A DNA stretch of 64,000 bases from Microcystis aeruginosa Ma_SC_T_19800800_S464 (GCA_007095785.1 SFBL01000034.1:1-64000), one strand, 5' to 3'; positions 54,801 to 62,847 are shown, counted from the stretch's first letter. The notes: a model not told the origin generated them from the sequence alone. Program-made: numbers and translations.

Positions 54801-55293
54801 GGGCATCGCTTTGGGACAGGCGTTTTTCTAGGTCTTGCAGTTGTTTGGGAGCGGGGGGTGCGGCCGCCGGTATCTTCTGGCGATCGAAGCTAATATCGCC
54901 CAATTTTCGCCCATTCTGCCCATAGTAGCGCACCAGCCAGTAGGTGAGATGAAATAGTTCCTCGATCAGGTGCAGGGAGTCCCGTTCACTGATGGGGCTG
55001 GTATGGTGGGCGGCGTTGTTGCCGACTTTGTGGATGGTGCGAATTTTGCCGAAAAGTCCTGGTTTAAGGTTATCTTTAAAGGTTTGCTCGTGGATAAGAG
55101 CGCCTAGGCTATTGTCCCGGGGCGGTTGCAGGTAGGGGTCGTTTTCATAGAGCCAGCAGACCATTTGTTCTAGGACAAAACGGGTATAGAAGCAACTGGC
55201 CCGGGGGTTGCTGAAGACTAATCCCTCCGCTTGGCCGGCGTGTTCGTAGATTGTCGGGAATTGATCTCGCAGGAAGGAGAAGTTTGAGTCCAT
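51847..55293 (-). CDS. hsdR: Type I restriction endonuclease, HsdR subunit
   Basis: 1148-residue motor and nuclease of a type I restriction system. An N-terminal DUF4145-type helical region (about 1-130) and a coiled-coil segment precede an HSDR_N nuclease motif (LVEAKRTSKSPRDGQHQ, near 262). SF2 helicase motifs follow: MATGTGKTRTA (Walker A), VDEAHRS, GLTATPR and IGRGTRLC. An EcoEI-type C-terminal region closes the protein. Length fits the EcoEI-like family. The frame looks intact. It is last in the operon, 464 bp after hsdS, and that gap contains an inserted element. Confidence 0.95.
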   Translation of the reverse strand: MDSNFSFLRDQFPTIYEHAGQAEGLVFSNPRASCFYTRFVLEQMVCWLYENDPYLQPPRDNSLGALIHEQTFKDNLKPGLFGKIRTIHKVGNNAAHHTSPISERDSLHLIEELFHLTYWLVRYYGQNGRKLGDISFDRQKIPAAAPPAPKQLQDLEKRLSQSDALRQLAEAKQRQTEAELAAARAERDALLAQNRAIADQHDYNEADTRRYLIDVLLQEAGWDTKAPNATEFEVWGMPIQKPGDTGRGFVDYVLWGDDGKPLALVEAKRTSKSPRDGQHQAKLYADCLEKNYNQRPVIFYSNGPETYLWDDHTYPPRPVLGFLGKTELERLIFRRSHRKPLSTSQINEDIVGRPYQKEAIRRITETFEEKCARKSLLVMATGTGKTRTAIAIVDLLKHANWVNRVLFLADRNALLKQAYRAFQRHLPSVTVLHLTRSKDVTGANVLFSTYQTMLNAIDRMDAEGRIFGVGYFDLVIVDEAHRSIYQKYGEIFDYFDALLVGLTATPRSEIDRDTYRIFQLPQGVPTFAYELNDAVRDGHLVPPKGVTVPFKFLRTGVKYSDLTPEERLDYEEKFRDEESGELPREINAAALNQWLFNIDTVDQALRILMERGLKVNSGDRLGKTIIFARNHRHAQCICDRFNSNYPHYKGHFAKIIDSHDNYAQSLLDDFSEVNKEPILAVSVDMLDTGVDVPEVVNLVFFKPVFSRVKFNQMIGRGTRLCQDLFGPGNHKTEFLVFDLCGNFEYFEQDIDETSQKIPESLTSRLVKHRLELATRLAPSKQSATPRAREQSSTYKVDRAGDLYTSLLDALHQHIATMPRDNFLVRRRLPQVETFSQRQRWNNLSQEDAATIADSLAGLPNGLPNEDPLYKEFDLLCVKLQLAILKADRSYERLRDKVRDILVQLETKPDIPMIKGQLAFIREVQDESWWTGATPSMVEGIRVRVRDLVKFIDRQKQQIVITDFVDEMGEVQIVDIPTHQTGFSREQYRRKVEAYIRQHQDHLAIAKLKRNIPLTETDLSALEEMLFSAAEIESRQRFEEVFGRTKSLKLLILEIVGLDPAGIRVAARQAAKQAFGRYLQGTNFSANQIRFIENIIDILTKNGVINPGALYEPPFTDNHPEGLDGMFNDQEADRIVSILRSFNESLDAV

Positions 55294-55336
55294 ATTGCGC
55301 TCCCCAGTCTATTATCCCCAAAGTTTTGGCTATCTC

Positions 55337-55616
55337 TATATTTTACCTGATTATTGTTTAACAATTGTATAAGTAGGTAGGCGTTAAAAATTATCAGATG
55401 CCCCCCTTATTAAGGGGGATCCCCCCGCCTATCGGCACCCCCCTTATCAAGGGGGGCAGGGGGGATCAGCACCCCCCTTATCAAGGGTAGGGTTGATTCA
55501 TGAATCAACCCTACCTTATCAAGGGGGGCAGGGGGGATCGAACCTAAAATCCATTTTTAATTTAATTATAACCAGCTACTTATATTTTACTTGGTTATTG
55601 TTTAACAGTTATATAA
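55337..55616. mobile_element. MITE-like element (55368-55584) with 36-bp direct flanking repeats
   Basis: Terminal inverted repeats TATAAGTAGGTAGGCG and its counterpart TATAAGTAGCTGG enclose CCCCCTTATCAAGGGGG-type hairpins, a 217-bp non-coding element. The flanks at 55337-55372 and 55581-55616 are direct repeats matching at 32 of 36 bp (TATATTTTACCTGATTATTG and its variant). All four differences are transitions. The element lies in the hsdS-hsdR gap. Related elements: 59398-59571 and 11504-11585. Confidence 0.8.
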
Positions 55617-55757
55617 AAAAACAGCAAGTTCGGTTATTTTATCTAGGGTTTTCCCTCGTGACAGTGTGAGATGATAGGAATCTTGGTTAATTGTCCAACG
55701 GTCTTTTTTAATGGTATTTCCCACAAGATTATGGCAGTAATCCGCCGGCTGCCATGG

Positions 55758-56912
55758 CTACAGTTCCCCCCTAAATGCTCTTTGTAAAAGGGAATTAAAG
55801 AGATTTTCGGATTGTTCCTCTCCACTGATCAAATTCATGTAGTATCTATGAAAACCTAGAAACCACTTTCCAAATTTTTGCTGTTTTTGTGATGGAGGTT
55901 TTATGAACTCAATACTTGAGAATTTGCTCTTATTGACCATGCCTTTCATTGAATCAGTAGACTGTGCTTGCACAAGATGTTGAGCAACGAATAACTGGCC
56001 GTATAAAAAGTACGGATCTACATCTGAATTTGGAACCACAGCATTAATTTGTTGATTAAATGCTACTTCTCTATCAGTAAGGGCAGCCCGCCCAATACTT
56101 GATCTACTTCCAGCTATGCAGGTCACTAGAACCGAACCATTAGGGACAGTTCTAGCTATCTTCTTTCCCTTCGCCGAAAGCTTTTCTTCTGCCTCTGTCA
56201 AAAAATGCTCAGGAGTGGTGATGTTATCCGACTTAATCCATTCGATTTCGTCTCCATAGTTTTCTGAGACAGAACGAGGAGGAGTGTTTCCAGTCAATAT
56301 TTTACCAAAATCACCGAGTTTAGCTATCTCCCACCCTTTCGGATTAGTAACAGGATCACCGAACATCTCTAGGAAAGTCGATTTTAACAACTCCTCAGTT
56401 AACCGAATTGCCTCCTTGCGCTTGCGTCGCACCCCATCCGCTTTATCTAAAATTGCCGCAATTCTTCGCTGTTCTTCGAGGGGTGGGAGGGGGATTTTAA
56501 TCTTTTTTACACCATCAGGACGTGCGCGTAGTAATGATCCACCTACACCAGCTACTGTCTGCATAAAACGAGAGTGAAAACTATCTGAGGTTAAGGCATG
56601 ACGCAGATAATCAGGATAAAAGCTTTCATCTCTAAAAACTATCCATTCGCTAGACGCTAACTGACGCATTTCGTTTTGACTTTTACTAACAACCCAAGCT
56701 CGACGAATATGAGGCACAATTCGAGAAAGCAAAACATCATTTGGTTCAACGCATTTTTTTGAAGAGCCTATATTTGCACCTTCTGTAATCTCTGGTTGAC
56801 CAGTATCAAATGCGGGAATGCTCCAAAGTTCAAATACCTCTTTCGGATATTTTGATGGATCAAGACTAGGAACCCGACTAGCCATTAAATCACCAAGCGG
56901 AACCATTCTCAT
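55758..56912 (-). CDS. hsdS: Type I restriction specificity subunit HsdS
   Basis: 384-residue DNA-recognition subunit with two target-recognition domains, each followed by a coiled-coil conserved region. The central region KIPLPPLEEQRRIAAILDKADGVRRKRKEA and the end of the second (PSQKQQKFGKWFLGFHR) are visible. Start MRMVPLGDLMASRVP, preceded by a short coupled reading frame (see 56909-56965). The recognition sequence cannot be read. The frame is intact. Confidence 0.92.
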   Translation of the reverse strand: MRMVPLGDLMASRVPSLDPSKYPKEVFELWSIPAFDTGQPEITEGANIGSSKKCVEPNDVLLSRIVPHIRRAWVVSKSQNEMRQLASSEWIVFRDESFYPDYLRHALTSDSFHSRFMQTVAGVGGSLLRARPDGVKKIKIPLPPLEEQRRIAAILDKADGVRRKRKEAIRLTEELLKSTFLEMFGDPVTNPKGWEIAKLGDFGKILTGNTPPRSVSENYGDEIEWIKSDNITTPEHFLTEAEEKLSAKGKKIARTVPNGSVLVTCIAGSRSSIGRAALTDREVAFNQQINAVVPNSDVDPYFLYGQLFVAQHLVQAQSTDSMKGMVNKSKFSSIEFIKPPSQKQQKFGKWFLGFHRYYMNLISGEEQSENLFNSLLQRAFRGEL

Positions 56913-56965
56913 CCCAACATCTCCTTTAACGCGTGTAAAACCTGAACAATCTTATTTTCAAACAT
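56909..56965 (-). CDS. Possible 18-residue leader peptide coupled to hsdS
   Basis: ATG TTT GAA AAT AAG runs 18 codons to a TGA that overlaps the hsdS start (ATGA). A related short frame (MLRNKICRHLEG) precedes the MNT gene at 57413. It could act as a translational coupling peptide, or be a by-product of the duplicated segment. Confidence 0.3.
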   Translation of the reverse strand: MFENKIVQVLHALKEMLG

Positions 56966-56991
56966 AAATCAAATATCCTTTCGGTTGACTA
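56948..56991. repeat. 44-bp direct repeat, copy 1 (upstream of hsdS)
   Basis: Matches 57398-57441 at 39 of 44 positions; the core CATAAATCAAATATCCTTTC is identical. It brackets the MNT gene and the end of the HigA-like gene. The 56992-57071 gap has an inverted GGTGGGTTACG/TAACCCACC pair and no gene. Confidence 0.85.
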
Positions 56992-57071
56992 AAGCGGTGG
57001 GTTACGACGGATTGTTAGATTGACTTTAACGCCTAGATTATTGCCGTCTAACCCACCCTACCGGCATATTT

Positions 57072-57377
57072 TTAAAGGACATATTCCACCTCATCGAGAA
57101 TTCGTTGTCCAAAAAAAGGACTCAACGACTCAGGTGTAACCAGATCCACACTCCGACCAAACAAGTCCTCCAAAAAGAAACATAAATCCATAAAATTATT
57201 AAACGTCTTCATCCCGGGTTGAAACACCACCAAAATATCTACATCGCTCTTCTCTGTCGTCTGCTCTGTCCGAAAAGATCCGAACAAACCACAGCGACTA
57301 ACTCCCAATCGCCGTAATTCCCCTTGATTTTGCTCTAGCAGACTAATTACCTGTTGCTTTGTCGTTACAGTCATCAT
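57072..57377 (-). CDS. Solitary MNT-type nucleotidyltransferase
   Basis: 101 residues starting MMTVTTKQQVISLL; a GAGGGG site stands just upstream. The minimal nucleotidyltransferase motif is visible: GLFGSFRTEQTTEKSDVDILV (GSF, x-D-V-D). In MNT-HEPN toxin-antitoxin pairs the MNT AMPylates the HEPN toxin; no HEPN gene is present here. It is inserted between a truncated HigA-like gene and hsdS within 44-bp direct repeats. Confidence 0.8.
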   Translation of the reverse strand: MMTVTTKQQVISLLEQNQGELRRLGVSRCGLFGSFRTEQTTEKSDVDILVVFQPGMKTFNNFMDLCFFLEDLFGRSVDLVTPESLSPFFGQRILDEVEYVL

Positions 57378-57397
57378 ATCCCCTCTAAATGCCGACA

Positions 57398-57441
57398 AAT
57401 CTTATTTCTCAGCATAAATCAAATATCCTTTCGATTGACTA
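57398..57441. repeat. 44-bp direct repeat, copy 2 (at the end of the HigA-like gene)
   Basis: The counterpart of 56948-56991. Read on the minus strand it supplies the last codons (VNRKDI, stop) of the HigA-like gene, so that gene is cut exactly here. Confidence 0.85.
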
Positions 57442-57640
57442 TCGCTTCGATAGGATCCGGTAGAGGGATGGGAAAATGTTCCTGTTCATAGGCATCAACC
57501 AGTGTGGCAAGCAAATCTAAGCGCGCTGCTTCTGGTGTCCCCGGAGGTACTTCCAGAAGCGACTCAATCTCCAGTAAGGCCGCCTCATACTCGGATTCGG
57601 TTTTGATAGGATGTAGGTCTAATGGCTGTAGATTTTTCAT
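57419..57640 (-). pseudogene. Truncated HigA-type antitoxin
   Basis: 73 residues, MKNLQPLDLHPIKTESEYEAAL..LPDPIEAI, then VNRKDI-stop. The N-terminal part is the standard start of cyanobacterial HigA-like antitoxins, which continue with an HTH domain of about 60 residues. That domain is absent. The tail codons derive from the 44-bp repeat. The start lies 3 bp after the hsdM stop, so it is likely translated, but without the DNA-binding part. No HigB toxin is present. Confidence 0.75.
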
Positions 57641-57643
57641 CTC

Positions 57644-59131
57644 CTAATCTCCTAACATCTCCTCTAATGCGTCCAAATCCTGACGAATATCAGCCTCTAA
57701 AGCCCTTAACTTCTGTAAAATCACCTTTGGAGGCTCATAGCTCACCTCTTCGTACTCTATCTCCTTATAACGGTTAATTGATAGATCATAAGCATTGGCT
57801 TGAATCTCCTCGCGAGGCACAAAAAACGCCTTCCCTTTGCGGTTGGTGTCCTGAGCGGAGTCGCGTTGCTGCCAACAGCGCAGCAAGTCTGGGATATCAT
57901 TATCGGCAATCGGTTGGCGTTTATCATCGAGAGAGAAACCATCCGCCATCATGTCATAAAACCAAACGAAGTCAGTCCCCTTTTCTTTTACCCCCAGCTT
58001 CGTAAAAATCAGGATTGCGGTAGATACCCCCGCGTAAGGTTTAAACACCCCCGACGGCATCGATATCACCCCCTCTAGCTTATGTTCTTCTACCAAGATG
58101 GTGCGGATGTCCTTATGGGCCTTGGACGAGCCAAATAGCACCCCATCCGGCACAATTACCGCACCTTTTCCCCCCGTCTTCAGCAACCGCAAAAACAGGG
58201 CCATGAATAATAACTCGGTTTTAGTGGTGTCAATGATTTTCGATAAATCCTTGGCAATAGTGGACTTCTCCACCGAACCCTTAAACGGTGGATTAGCCAG
58301 AATCATGGTAAAACTATCCTCTACCCCGGCGTGATCCTCCGATAGGGAATCCCGGGCCTCGATAATCGGCTGCTCGATACCGTGTAACATCAGGTTCATG
58401 CTGCCAATGCGTAACATCGTCGCATCGAAATCAAAACCGTGGAACATTTGGTTATTGAAATGCTCTAGGTTGCCGCGTTCATGGAGCAAACGTCCCCCCT
58501 CACTGTCCTTTAACTCCCGCACATACTCGGCAGCCGCCACTAAAAAGCCTCCTGTGCCACAGGCCGGATCACAGATAACCTCCCGGGGTCCCGGCGCTAA
58601 TAACTCCACCATCATTTTGATAATATGGCGCGGTGTGCGGAACTGTCCGTTAGTCCCGGCTGTACTCAGTTTTGAGAGCATATACTCGTAAAGGTCGCCT
58701 TTGGTGTCCCGATCCTCCATCGGGATTTTTTCGATTTGCTCGATTACTGTTGCCAGTAGTGCTGGAGAGGCGATGAGAAACACCGCGTCCTTCATGTGTT
58801 TAGCGTAGGTGCTACCCTTGGACAATTGCCCCAGATCTTTGATAAAGGGAAACGCTTCATCCCGGACAATCTGGAGCATTGTCTCGGCATCATCGAGATT
58901 TTTGAAGTGGGACCAACGGATATGCTGTTGGCTGGGGGTAAAGGTGGGATTTTCGAGGTTTTCGCCTAATCTTTGGGATTTACGCTCCTTAGCTAGTTCT
59001 AGGTCATCTAGGCGCTTGATGAAGAGTAAATAGGAAATCTGCTCGATTACCGAAAGCGGGTTACTAATGCCGTTATTCCAGAAGGTTGTCCAAAGTTTAT
59101 CTATTTTGGATTTTAATTCGCCGGTGATCAT
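57644..59131 (-). CDS. hsdM: Type I DNA methyltransferase, HsdM subunit
   Basis: 495-residue N6-adenine methyltransferase of the restriction system. An N-terminal helical domain (KIDKLWTTFWNNGISNPLSVIEQISYLLF) precedes the AdoMet motif DPACGTGGFLVAA near 192-204 and the catalytic NPPF in MILANPPFKGS near 279. It works with HsdS for methylation and with HsdR for restriction. First gene of the cluster; the frame is intact. Confidence 0.95.
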   Translation of the reverse strand: MITGELKSKIDKLWTTFWNNGISNPLSVIEQISYLLFIKRLDDLELAKERKSQRLGENLENPTFTPSQQHIRWSHFKNLDDAETMLQIVRDEAFPFIKDLGQLSKGSTYAKHMKDAVFLIASPALLATVIEQIEKIPMEDRDTKGDLYEYMLSKLSTAGTNGQFRTPRHIIKMMVELLAPGPREVICDPACGTGGFLVAAAEYVRELKDSEGGRLLHERGNLEHFNNQMFHGFDFDATMLRIGSMNLMLHGIEQPIIEARDSLSEDHAGVEDSFTMILANPPFKGSVEKSTIAKDLSKIIDTTKTELLFMALFLRLLKTGGKGAVIVPDGVLFGSSKAHKDIRTILVEEHKLEGVISMPSGVFKPYAGVSTAILIFTKLGVKEKGTDFVWFYDMMADGFSLDDKRQPIADNDIPDLLRCWQQRDSAQDTNRKGKAFFVPREEIQANAYDLSINRYKEIEYEEVSYEPPKVILQKLRALEADIRQDLDALEEMLGD

Positions 59132-59397
59132 CGCTGTTTATTTGTTCACTGCTTTTAATATTGCAGTAATATTGTACTGAAAATCGGGGGGTCTCTTAGG
59201 TTTTCTGGGTAAAATATATTCTAAAACTGGCGAGGGGGTGGAACGAACCACAAAGACACAAAGGACACAAAGATCGATCGCTCCTATATAGCTCAGTTTC
59301 TCAATTTTATCTGGCAATCTTGCCTAGCGATCGCTTTGCAATCACTAATTAAAGCCTTTTCTAGCCAAGCTTCTACTGATATGCAGCCAACCCTATT

Positions 59398-59571
59398 TAT
59401 AAGTAGATAGGCGTTACAAATTATCAGATGCCCCCCTTATTAAGGGGGGATTAAGGGGGGATCGGCACCCCCCTTATTAAGGGGGGATTAAGGGGGGATC
59501 GGCACCCCCCTTATTAAGGGGGGATTAAAGGCAAAATCCATTTTTAATTTAATTATAACCAGCTACTTATA
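59398..59571. mobile_element. MITE-like element, 174 bp
   Basis: TIR-like ends TATAAGTAGATAGGCG and TATAAGTAGCTGG (complement) bound three tandem units of a CCCCCTTATTAAGGGGGGATTAAG-type hairpin. Same family as 55368-55584. Its right end abuts the stop codon of the DUF2283-like gene. No flanking direct repeat is seen. The rest of 59132-59574 contains nothing recognised. Confidence 0.75.
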
Positions 59572-59574
59572 GCA

Positions 59575-59814
59575 TCATTGGATTTTACTAACATTGAGAA
59601 TACTTAAACCAATGATCTTATCCCCTTGATAACGAATAATCACATCATTATCTGTTAATTCGCTATCATCCGCAGGTAAAGATGGTTGATAAAAATTGAT
59701 ATACAAAACATCTGCTTTTGCATCATAAGCTGTCCAAAAATCTTGCTGAGGCAGAGCGTGAATCATCTTGGCGAAGTTAAGATAGGATTGAATATTAATG
59801 CTAGTTATGGCCAT
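59575..59814 (-). CDS. DUF2283-type small protein, putative antitoxin
   Basis: 79 residues. AYDAKADVLYINFYQPSLPADDSELTDNDVIIRYQGDKIIGLSILNVS is the DUF2283 signature (two beta-hairpins). Cyanobacterial DUF2283 genes often follow a DUF4258-type gene. Here the start overlaps the end of such a gene by 10 bp, but that partner is frameshifted. An antitoxin role is inferred from context only. Confidence 0.7.
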   Translation of the reverse strand: MAITSINIQSYLNFAKMIHALPQQDFWTAYDAKADVLYINFYQPSLPADDSELTDNDVIIRYQGDKIIGLSILNVSKIQ

Positions 59815-60108
59815 ATTTGTTGCCTCTTGGTTAATTCACGAAGACGACGGGTTAAATAAGCAGTAATAATAAATCCCCCATCTGATAATTCCCGATAAAT
59901 AACGATTAGATATTTTCCAGAAACTATTTGTTTAACTGCCAACAATTCCTGATGGTTTCCTACTAGGATTTTCTCAGGATGGCGAATGGTTTCCAATATC
60001 TCCGCTTGATAGGATACTAATTCACTATAGCCGACTGATAATGTGTTTCCATCTCTCCTCTGTCAGACGAATTAAAACCCCATTCTGAGAAGTCGCATAA
60101 AGATTCAT
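59805..60108 (-). pseudogene. DUF4258-like gene with a single-base frameshift
   Basis: Starting at the ATG at 60108 the frame reads MNLYATSQNGVLIRLTEERWKHIISRL-stop. In the adjacent frame it continues YSELVSYQAEILETIRHPEKI and onward to 59805. Removing one T (CGGCTATAG to CGGCATAG) would give SRHSELVSYQ and an intact protein of about 100 residues. The C-terminal 63 residues (METIRHPEKILVGNHQELLAVKQ) remain open. It resembles DUF4258/RelE-like toxins paired with DUF2283. A sequencing error is possible. Confidence 0.6.
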
Positions 60109-60164
60109 AGGTTCCGATTCAGTGTGAATAGACCTTTAAACCACACTTTCAACCCAACCGAATC

Positions 60165-62066
60165 TTATTCCACCGTGACACTTTTGGCTAAATTGCGCGG
60201 CTGATCCACATCTAAACCGCGACGGTACGCGATATGATAGGAGAGCAATTGTAGGGGAATTACCGTTAAAATTGGCGATAATAATTCCTCAATTTCTGGC
60301 ACATACAACAAATCATTAAAGACTTTTGGTGCTTCCGTATCGCTGTCAGCAACTACTCCCAATAACCGCGCATCCCTTGCTTTTGCTTCCTGTGCATTGG
60401 AGAGAACCTTATCATAAACTATCCCCGGCATCGCAATCGCTACTACGGGAACTTTTGCATCTAAAAGCGCAATTGGTCCGTGTTTCATTTCTCCGGCGGG
60501 ATAGCCTTCCGCATGAATATAACTGATTTCTTTGAGTTTTAAGGCCCCTTCTAAGGCAATGGGGAAATTAATCCCCCGTCCCAAGAAAATAAAGTCCTGG
60601 GTGTCATTAAATTCATGGGCCAATTCTTCGATCGCTTTTTCCTGTTTTTCTAGGACAGTTTCGATCAATCTTGGCAGCGATCGCATTTGATTAATAATTT
60701 CCTCGATTCTCTCTAAGGACAAAGTTTGACGACGATAGGATAAATCCAAAGCTAAGAGATAAAAACCCAATAACTGGGCGGTAAAACTCTTAGTTGCCGC
60801 CACCCCGATTTCGATCCCCGCTTGGGTATTAATAATCTGATCGACCATTTGTGCTAGGGTACTTTCGGGGCGATTAGTAATCCCGATAATCCGGGCCTGA
60901 TATTTTTTTCCTAATCCTAAACGACGCTGTTTTTCCGTTTCCAAAGCCGCTAAAGTGTCGGCTGTTTCCCCCGATTGCGTCACCCCGATGGTTAAAGTAT
61001 TGGGCATCAGGGGGGTGGGTGCATAGCGAAATTCCGAGGCGTACTGTACTCTTGTGGGAATACCTGCCAACTGCTCAATCAAGTATTTACCGACTAAACT
61101 AGCGTGCCAACTGGTTCCACAGGCTAAAATCTGAATATGTTCTAAATTTTCGTAAATTTCCTCAGAAAAATTAATATTTATCGGGTTGACATTATCCCCA
61201 TTTTGTGCTGTCCAATGGGGATGCAGATAGGTCCCTAAACAGTCGCGCACCACTCCGGGTTGTTCGTGGATTTCCTTGAGCATGAAGTGACGATAACCCT
61301 GTTTTTCTACGTTGGTCGGACTCCAATCGAGGACTCTGGGGCTTTTACGGACTCTTTTTCCCTCAAAATTATAAATTTCTACTCCCAAGGGTGTTAACCG
61401 AGCGATTTCGCCATTATCCAAGGACAGCACTGCCCGGGTATGGGGAACCAAAGCACTAACATCGGAGGCACAGAAAAACTCCCCTTGACCAAAACCGATG
61501 ATTAAAGGGGCGTGTTGCCGCACCACAATCAATTCATCGGGATAATCGGGACTAATCACCCCTAGGGCAAAAGCACCCTCTAAACGTTCAATTGCCCTTA
61601 AAACTGCCTTGAGGAAAGGACTCACCCCCAAGTCTTCTTCATCGGTAGGTTTAGGTAGATAACTAGCGATTAGATGGGGAATAACTTCTGTGTCGGTTTC
61701 CGAGTCAAATATACAGCCTTTTTCCTTTAATTCTGTTCTTAATGCCTGAAAATTTTCGACAATGCCATTCTGTACCACTGCTACCCGTTGACTGTTATCG
61801 GTGTGGGGATGGGCATTACTTTCTACGGGTTTGCCGTGGGTTGCCCAACGGGTGTGACCGATGCCAATTTGGGAGGGATTAACTTCCTGTTCTAATTTTT
61901 CCCGCAGATTGTAGAGTTTTCCCTGGGCGCGGACTCGATGTAATTCACCTTCGAGAATTGTGGCAATCCCTGCCGAATCATAACCCCGATATTCTAAACG
62001 TTCCAATCCAGCTAGGAGAATATCGATCGCTGTTTGGGTTCCGATATAGCCAACAATTCCGCACAT
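60165..62066 (-). CDS. glmS: Glutamine-fructose-6-phosphate aminotransferase
   Basis: Makes glucosamine-6-phosphate for peptidoglycan and lipopolysaccharide. The start MCGIVGYIG exposes Cys as the N-terminal nucleophile after Met removal; the upstream ATG at 62078 is unnecessary. The Ntn glutaminase domain (1-about 240) is followed by two SIS sugar isomerase domains (CGTSWHASLVGK and GRGINFPIALEGALKLKEISY). The end DQPRNLAKSVTVE is the standard GlmS tail. No glmS-ribozyme motif was seen upstream. A copy of the 353-bp element lies 165 bp upstream. Confidence 0.96.
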   Translation of the reverse strand: MCGIVGYIGTQTAIDILLAGLERLEYRGYDSAGIATILEGELHRVRAQGKLYNLREKLEQEVNPSQIGIGHTRWATHGKPVESNAHPHTDNSQRVAVVQNGIVENFQALRTELKEKGCIFDSETDTEVIPHLIASYLPKPTDEEDLGVSPFLKAVLRAIERLEGAFALGVISPDYPDELIVVRQHAPLIIGFGQGEFFCASDVSALVPHTRAVLSLDNGEIARLTPLGVEIYNFEGKRVRKSPRVLDWSPTNVEKQGYRHFMLKEIHEQPGVVRDCLGTYLHPHWTAQNGDNVNPININFSEEIYENLEHIQILACGTSWHASLVGKYLIEQLAGIPTRVQYASEFRYAPTPLMPNTLTIGVTQSGETADTLAALETEKQRRLGLGKKYQARIIGITNRPESTLAQMVDQIINTQAGIEIGVAATKSFTAQLLGFYLLALDLSYRRQTLSLERIEEIINQMRSLPRLIETVLEKQEKAIEELAHEFNDTQDFIFLGRGINFPIALEGALKLKEISYIHAEGYPAGEMKHGPIALLDAKVPVVAIAMPGIVYDKVLSNAQEAKARDARLLGVVADSDTEAPKVFNDLLYVPEIEELLSPILTVIPLQLLSYHIAYRRGLDVDQPRNLAKSVTVE

Positions 62067-62322
62067 TCTTTCGCTCACCCCATTTAGGCTAAGTCCGATC
62101 TATTCTATCGCAAGCGTGACACTTGTTTGCTTAGAGGCTCAAGACGTAGGGGCAAGGGTAAAGTTTCCCCTATAGGAGATTGGGGTCTGGGGTGTGGGGA
62201 GAATAAATAAAAGCAATATGGATCACTCAACAGCATATTCTGTTCTTTTTGTCAAAAAAACTTTCCCTTTGCAACAAAACTACACAATTAATTGATCAAC
62301 ACGTTGACTTTAAAAAGGCTCT

Positions 62323-62430
62323 TTAACTGCCAGTTGTTGCTGTTGTCGAATAGGTAAGTCTAGATTTAGCAAGGGTTTTCAGGATCACCAGACAACTAAA
62401 AACCCCAAAAAGCACAGAGAAACGCATCAT
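62323..62430 (-). CDS. Candidate 35-residue membrane peptide, copy B
   Basis: Same ORF as 40135-40242, ATGATG to TAA with identical length. Residues 3-20 (RFSVLFGVFSCLVILKTL) are hydrophobic and the tail is Ser/Thr-rich (YSTTATTGS). Differences from copy A cluster in the C-terminal half. Evidence for translation is only the conserved frame and promoter position; see copy A for caveats. Confidence 0.35.
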   Translation of the reverse strand: MMRFSVLFGVFSCLVILKTLAKSRLTYSTTATTGS

Positions 62431-62443
62431 TTCATACTGCGAA

Positions 62444-62473
62444 ATTATACCATAATCGCTGGAAGTATTGCAA
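62444..62473 (-). promoter_or_regulatory. Promoter inside the duplicated element, copy B
   Basis: TTGCAA and TATAAT, 18 bp apart, read on the minus strand; identical to copy A. Together with the ORF this is the best conserved part of the element. Confidence 0.6.
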
Positions 62474-62847
62474 CCTCGTAAACAAATAAAAATTATTCTC
62501 AATAAGTTCTTAAAAAATAATAAATATTGCGAAATGTAAATTTCAATATTCTCAACTATTAACGCTTGTTTGATATAAAAAACCTATAGAAGGTAATTAG
62601 GGTTTGCGGCAAAAAGTTTTTCGTGGGGGTAGGAGTCGGTCGTTGCAAGCTTTGTTGCCCTCTTTTTTTGTACCAGTTTATATACTATAAGAAGGATAAG
62701 AGCATTTTAACCGTCTATCCTGAGATTAGCTGAATCTGACCCAATCCCTCTACTGTTGCCCGTTGCCAGAGTGTAAGAGTACCTCATCCCAACAAGCAAT
62801 TTAAATACACGGGCAGCTTATGAGAGAAAATAGTGACTGGCAGATTT

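Larger units (their letters stand above)
62231..62583 (-). repeat. 353-bp duplicated element, copy B (upstream of glmS)
   Basis: Inverted counterpart of 39982-40334, same length, about 90% identity, reading toward glmS. Promoter and ORF are conserved. The 62067-62847 gap otherwise holds C/A- and G-rich tracts and no gene; 62584-62847 has nothing recognisable. Confidence 0.9.

Noticed and set aside
62067-62230. glmS ribozyme or riboswitch
   Set aside because: No conserved core of the glmS ribozyme is visible, and the region is C/A- and G-rich filler.
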